The position numbers and the translations under genes were made by a program. Positions 60,775 through 64,000 of a stretch of DNA of 64,000 bases are shown piece after piece. How positions within the stretch are numbered: position 1 is the first letter of the stretch; every line of letters starts with the position of its first letter. The notes beneath the pieces are model-generated. The model made no database searches and was not told the origin of the DNA. It was given only the letters and a program-made list of their open reading frames with translations. This DNA is from Streptomyces sp. NBC_01431 (GTDB taxonomy: Bacteria > Actinomycetota > Actinomycetes > Streptomycetales > Streptomycetaceae): positions 7,068,001 to 7,132,000 of the forward strand of contig NZ_CP109496.1 in the NCBI RefSeq assembly GCF_036231355.1, in the 5' to 3' direction.

Positions 60775-61984
60775 CGAACCGCGGCGAGGGCGGTTCCGGC
60801 AGGGTGCGCGTGAGGAGCCAGGCCAGGGCGGGGAAGACGATCAGCGGGGCGAGCGCGGTCCCCAGCGACGCGGCGTCGGCCGCCGCGCCGATCAGCGGGC
60901 TCGCAAGCCCGCCCACGCTCACCGTCAGGCCGAGCGTGACCCCGCCGGCCGTGCCGATCCGCGTGGGCAGGTAGTCCTGCCCCAGCGTCACCTGGAGGGA
61001 GAACGGCACGTACAGCGCGGCCGACGTCAGCGCGACGAACAGGTAGAAGGCCGGGCCGGGTACGAACACCACCCCCGCGACGGCCGGCGCCGCGGCCGCG
61101 TACGACCGGCGCAGCACCCGCACCCGGTCCCAGCGGGCCGCGAGCCTGCCGCCCACGACCGTGCCCACCGCGCCGCCCGCGTACAGCACGAACAGGGCGG
61201 CGGAGCCCACCACTTCGCCACCGCCCACCCGCTGGCGGGCGTACAGCGCGATGAACGCGCTCAGACCCACGAAGACCAGCGAGCGGCAGACCACGGCCAA
61301 GCAGAGCTTGAGGAAGGACGCCCGGTCGTCGCGGCCGGTGGCCGGCGCGTTCCCGGCCGGCGCCCGGCCCGGAGCCCGTGTCGCCCGCAGCGCGAGCACG
61401 CACACCACGCCGCCCAGCGCGGCCGGCGCCATGAGCAGCGGGGCAGCCCCGAGGCCGCCCGCGCCGATCACCCCGGCGACCAGCAGCGGGGCGGCGGCGA
61501 AGCCCAGGTTGCCGCCGAACGAGAACCAGCCCATCGCGGTATGGCTCCCGCCACTCGCCGCACGGGCCACCCGGGCGGACTCGGGATGGTAGGCCGCCAC
61601 CCCGACCCCGGACACGGCGACCATCGCCAGGGCCGACGCGTACGTACCGCCGCAGCCGCTCAGCGCGATGCCGACCCCAGCCACCGCGGTGCTCGCGGGC
61701 AGCAGCCACGGCATCGCCCATCGGTCGGTGAGTGCGCCGAACAGCGGCTGGACGATGGACGAGAGCAGCGACGCGGCGAGCACGATGCCCGACGCCGCGG
61801 CGTAGGAGTAGGCGCGTTCGGCGACGAAGTAAGGAACCAGGGCGGCGACGGCGCCCTGGTACACATCGACGCAGGAGTGCCCCAGGGCCAGCAGGAACAC
61901 GGGCCGGCGCAGCGGCCCCGAGACCCAGCCCCAACTAGGCTTCCCAGATGGGGACTTCAGTGCCCCGACCGCCTGCCCGGCCAC
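60743..61984 (-). CDS. MFS transporter (fosmidomycin resistance-like)
   Basis: The 413-residue protein has 12 hydrophobic helices and Fsr-like motifs: LALGHSCVDVYQGAVAALVP early, the LFGALTDRWAMPW loop between TM2 and TM3, and VAAYHPESARVARAAS. Fsr transporters export drugs or metabolites. The GTG at 61984 lacks a good ribosome site, and a start at a later GTG (LRRPVFLL, about residue 26) is also possible. The extension to 62911 overlaps another gene and is not real. It is divergent from an AraC-type gene, which may regulate it. Confidence 0.85.
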   Translation of the reverse strand: MAGQAVGALKSPSGKPSWGWVSGPLRRPVFLLALGHSCVDVYQGAVAALVPYFVAERAYSYAAASGIVLAASLLSSIVQPLFGALTDRWAMPWLLPASTAVAGVGIALSGCGGTYASALAMVAVSGVGVAAYHPESARVARAASGGSHTAMGWFSFGGNLGFAAAPLLVAGVIGAGGLGAAPLLMAPAALGGVVCVLALRATRAPGRAPAGNAPATGRDDRASFLKLCLAVVCRSLVFVGLSAFIALYARQRVGGGEVVGSAALFVLYAGGAVGTVVGGRLAARWDRVRVLRRSYAAAAPAVAGVVFVPGPAFYLFVALTSAALYVPFSLQVTLGQDYLPTRIGTAGGVTLGLTVSVGGLASPLIGAAADAASLGTALAPLIVFPALAWLLTRTLPEPPSPRFVSAPGPLVSR

Positions 61985-62086
61985 CTGTTGATCACGTATC
62001 TCGCCACGCGGTTTCTTCGAGTTCTCCGGCACTCCTCGATCATCACCACCGCCACCGTTGTCCCGCTTCCGATAAATTGCCAGGCG

Positions 62087-62833
62087 ATGCCGAACATCCG
62101 CCACACCCCCCTTGCCCCCACTCGGGCCCAGGAGATGGCTCCCGGGGACAGCATCGACGCGCACCGGCACGACGATCACCAGATCGTCTACGCGAGCCGC
62201 GGAGTGCTGGCCGTCACGACCGGCGCGGGGACGTGGGTCGCGCCCGCGACGCGCGCGATCTGGGTGCCGGCCGGGACCGTACACTCCCATCGGGCGCACG
62301 GCAGGCTGGAGTTGCACCTGATGCGGATCGCGGCCCATGAGAACCCGCTCGGTCTCCAGGCCCCCACCGTGCTGATGGTCGGGCCCCTGCTGCGCGAGCT
62401 GCTCCTGGCCCACACGCGCTCGCCGGACGACGAAAGCCCCGAACGGGACCGGCTGCGGGCCGTGCTGCTCGACCAGTTGCGCGCCTGTCCGCAGCGGCCC
62501 GTCCACCTCCCGGCGCCGAGCGATCCCCGGCTGGTCGCCGTGTGCGCGCTGCTGGAGGCAGACCCCGCCGACCGGCGGGGGCTTGCCGAGCTCGGCGCCC
62601 GCGTCGGCGCCGGCGAACGCACCCTGACCCGGCTGTTCCGCGCTGACCTCGGGATGACGTTCCCGCAGTGGCGCACCCAGCTCCGGCTCCACCGCGCCCT
62701 GCAACTGCTGGCCGAGGGCACCGCGGTGACCACCGTGGCCCACCGGTGCGGCTGGTCCTCGGCGAGCGCGTTCATCGACGTGTTCCGCCGGGCCTTCGGC
62801 CACACACCGGGCGCGCACACCCGCTTGCGTTAG
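62087..62833 (+). CDS. AraC family transcriptional regulator with cupin sensor
   Basis: The 248-residue protein has an N-terminal cupin-like domain (DAHRHDDHQIVYASRGVLAVTT, then WVPAGTVHSHRAHG) and a C-terminal AraC double HTH (about 150-245; LAELGARVGAGERTLTRLFRADLGMTFPQWRTQ and VTTVAHRCGWSSASAFIDVFRR). This is the 'AraC-cupin' pattern (as in MarA-like regulators with a ligand-binding domain). ATG 62087 is the only good start after the last conserved segment. It is probably the regulator of the divergent MFS gene. Confidence 0.92.
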   Translation: MPNIRHTPLAPTRAQEMAPGDSIDAHRHDDHQIVYASRGVLAVTTGAGTWVAPATRAIWVPAGTVHSHRAHGRLELHLMRIAAHENPLGLQAPTVLMVGPLLRELLLAHTRSPDDESPERDRLRAVLLDQLRACPQRPVHLPAPSDPRLVAVCALLEADPADRRGLAELGARVGAGERTLTRLFRADLGMTFPQWRTQLRLHRALQLLAEGTAVTTVAHRCGWSSASAFIDVFRRAFGHTPGAHTRLR

Positions 62834-62855
62834 AGCACGCTCCAACTCGTAGCGT
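62825..62855 (+). promoter_or_regulatory. MerR-type promoter of the CMD gene (19 bp spacer with dyad)
   Basis: TTGCGT (62825-62830) and TAGCGT (62850-62855) are separated by 19 bp. The spacer contains TTAGAGC-AC-GCTCCAA (62830-62845), an imperfect dyad resembling the CTTAGAGT-N2-ACTCTAAG operator of AdhR/NmlR-type MerR regulators. The ATG of the CMD gene lies just 7 bases after the -10, so the transcript is predicted leaderless. The element overlaps the last bases of the AraC gene. Confidence 0.7.
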
Positions 62856-62862
62856 CTGGTGC

Positions 62863-63771
62863 ATGAACAGCGCAGAGAACGCGAGCAACGCACACAACGC
62901 AAGCCAGGCAATGGACGACGCGAGCAAGGCGGGCAACGTGAACAACGCAGGCAGCGCCCACAACGTCGAGGCCACCGACATCGACGCCACCGACGACCGG
63001 TTCGAGCGCGGGCTCGCGCTGCTGCGCACCATTGGCGGCCAGGAGAACCCGGCCGTACTGGACAGCCTCGCCGACATCGCGCCCGACCTCGGTCGCATGA
63101 CCGTCGCCTTCGGATACGGCGACATGCTCTCCCGCCCCGGCCTCACCCTGCGCCAGCGGCAGATCGCCACCGTCGGCGCGCTGGCCGCCATGGGGAACGC
63201 GGCACCCCAGCTGCGCTTCCACATCGCCGGCGCGCTCAACGTGGGGGTCACCCCGGCCGAGGTGGTGGAGATCCTGATCCACACCGCCGTGTACGCGGGT
63301 TTCCCCGCCGCGCTCAATGGGATCGGCGCCGCCCGCGAGGTGTTCGAGGCCCGTCCCGGCCTCGCGGTGACACCGGTCGAGACGGAACCGGTGCCGGGTG
63401 ACCGGTACGAGCGCGGGCTCGCCAAGCTGGCCGAGGTCGACGGGCACGCGGGTGACCAGGTGGTCGCCTCGATGCGGGACATCGCGCCCGACCTGACGCG
63501 CTACATCGTCGAGTTCGCCTTCGGGGACATCTACTCGCGCTCCTCGCTCGACCTGAAGTCCCGCGAACTCGCGAGCGTCGCGATGTGCACCGCCCTCGGC
63601 ACGGCGGCGCCGCAGCTGCGCGTCCACATCCACGGCCTGCTCAACGTCGGCGGCACCCGCGAGGAGGTCGTCGAGGTCATCACGCAGATGGCGGGCTACG
63701 CGGGTTTCCCCGCCGCGCTCAACGGCATCGCCGCGGCCCGCGAGGTGTTCGAGGAGCGCGGGCAGGAGTGA
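62863..63771 (+). CDS. Carboxymuconolactone decarboxylase family protein, two CMD domains
   Basis: The 302-residue protein has two CMD repeats at about 60-150 (RQRQIATVGALAAMGNAAPQL and VVEILIHTAVYAGFPAALNG) and 190-300 (KSRELASVAMCTALGTAAPQL and VVEVITQMAGYAGFPAALNG). In the second repeat MCTALG has a Cys but not a classic CxxC; these proteins act as decarboxylases or peroxiredoxin-like AhpD relatives. The first 45 residues are Asn/Ala-rich and low complexity, unlike the rest. ATG 62863 has no ribosome site and lies just after a -10, consistent with leaderless translation. Confidence 0.9.
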   Translation: MNSAENASNAHNASQAMDDASKAGNVNNAGSAHNVEATDIDATDDRFERGLALLRTIGGQENPAVLDSLADIAPDLGRMTVAFGYGDMLSRPGLTLRQRQIATVGALAAMGNAAPQLRFHIAGALNVGVTPAEVVEILIHTAVYAGFPAALNGIGAAREVFEARPGLAVTPVETEPVPGDRYERGLAKLAEVDGHAGDQVVASMRDIAPDLTRYIVEFAFGDIYSRSSLDLKSRELASVAMCTALGTAAPQLRVHIHGLLNVGGTREEVVEVITQMAGYAGFPAALNGIAAAREVFEERGQE

Positions 63772-63819
63772 GCCGGGCGGTGGTGGTCTCCGCCGGGCCC
63801 CCAGACGTACGGAAGATCT

Positions 63820-64000
63820 TCAGGGGAGCAGTTTGTCGAGGGCGGTGGTGCCCTCCGCGGCCAGCTTGCGCTCGGCCCAGGCCAGGTTCTGCGGGGTGAT
63901 GTCCCGCCCCGAGGCCAGCACGAGGTCCTCGGCGGTGACCTCGCCCTCGGATCCCGTGTGCAGCAGGGCGTCCGGGGTCACGGCCTCGGGCCGCCGGGTG
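63820..64000 (-). CDS. Hypothetical protein, C-terminal end only
   Basis: The minus-strand frame is open from the right edge to a TGA at 63820-63822 and codes the last 59 residues. It includes the acidic segment GEVTAEDLVLASGRDITPQN and LAWAERKLAAEGTTALDKLLP, with strong third-position G/C bias, as in the real genes. The start is outside the window. I do not recognise a family. Confidence 0.75.
   Translation of the reverse strand, partial: TRRPEAVTPDALLHTGSEGEVTAEDLVLASGRDITPQNLAWAERKLAAEGTTALDKLLP

Noticed and set aside
1..64000. CRISPR arrays, tRNA or rRNA genes, insertion sequences
   Set aside because: I looked for regular short repeats, cloverleaf-type GGTTCGAATCC blocks, transposase motifs and terminal inverted repeats and saw none. 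The one GGTTCGAA-like match (59243) is inside a coding region.

Overview
The window is chromosomal DNA of a Streptomyces or very close relative. The evidence is very high GC with strong G/C at third codon positions, frequent GTG starts, purine-rich GGAGG-type ribosome sites mixed with apparently leaderless genes, and Streptomyces-type families: DUF6643, DUF5709, DUF6328, Rv1733c-like proteins, monomeric NADP isocitrate dehydrogenase, type B L31 and a family 2B encapsulin. No tRNA, rRNA, CRISPR array, IS element or phage block was found. It reads as ordinary core/accessory chromosome with small operons.

Layout. 1-13.9 kb: end of a universal stress protein, an FAD monooxygenase, SRPBCC protein, DeoR regulator, a large membrane hydrolase, a beta-helix/AAA fusion, a Rv1733c-like protein, a MOSC protein, DUF6643, a double TerD protein and an HpnB-like glycosyltransferase. 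13.9-22 kb: an Asp/Glu racemase, a small membrane protein, Lnt and a NUDIX enzyme, each behind its own close -10 box, then an MscS channel, a divergent cold-shock-like protein and isocitrate dehydrogenase with a strong terminator. 22-31.9 kb: secreted phytase/esterase-like protein, P450, a secreted protein with a C-terminal binding module, an alpha/beta hydrolase, the overlapping olsB-olsA pair for ornithine lipids, a methyltransferase and a GltB-like enzyme.

31.9-34.9 kb holds a family 2B encapsulin shell gene that overlaps a SufS-type cysteine desulfurase gene, probably shell and cargo, behind an unusually AT-rich promoter region. 34.9-43.4 kb: NUDIX, DUF6328, VOC, a LysA-like decarboxylase, and a minus-strand operon (arylsulfotransferase, NCS2 permease, CASTOR/POLLUX-type channel) divergent from an XRE-cupin regulator. 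43.4-51.5 kb: MarR, PadR, FadH-like dienoyl-CoA reductase, PIG-L deacetylase, a 65-66 bp repeat array, the dhaKLM operon, a secreted HNH-like protein and a secreted GDPD.

51.7-64 kb: a small gene that looks frameshifted, a 911-residue HTH/P-loop/Sel1-repeat protein with a TTA codon near its start, rpmE2, DUF5709, a TIGR01777 oxidoreductase, a divergent pair of membrane proteins around a perfect 20 bp palindrome, DUF488, a PAP2-diacylglycerol kinase fusion, MFS and AraC genes, a double CMD protein under a MerR-type promoter, and a truncated gene at the right edge.

The regulatory DNA is informative. Clear operators sit at 42731-42768, 43896-43910, 46603-46624, 55858-55871, 57515-57542 and 62830-62845, and several can be paired with a regulator gene in the window. 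All assignments come from reading the sequence; no database search was run.
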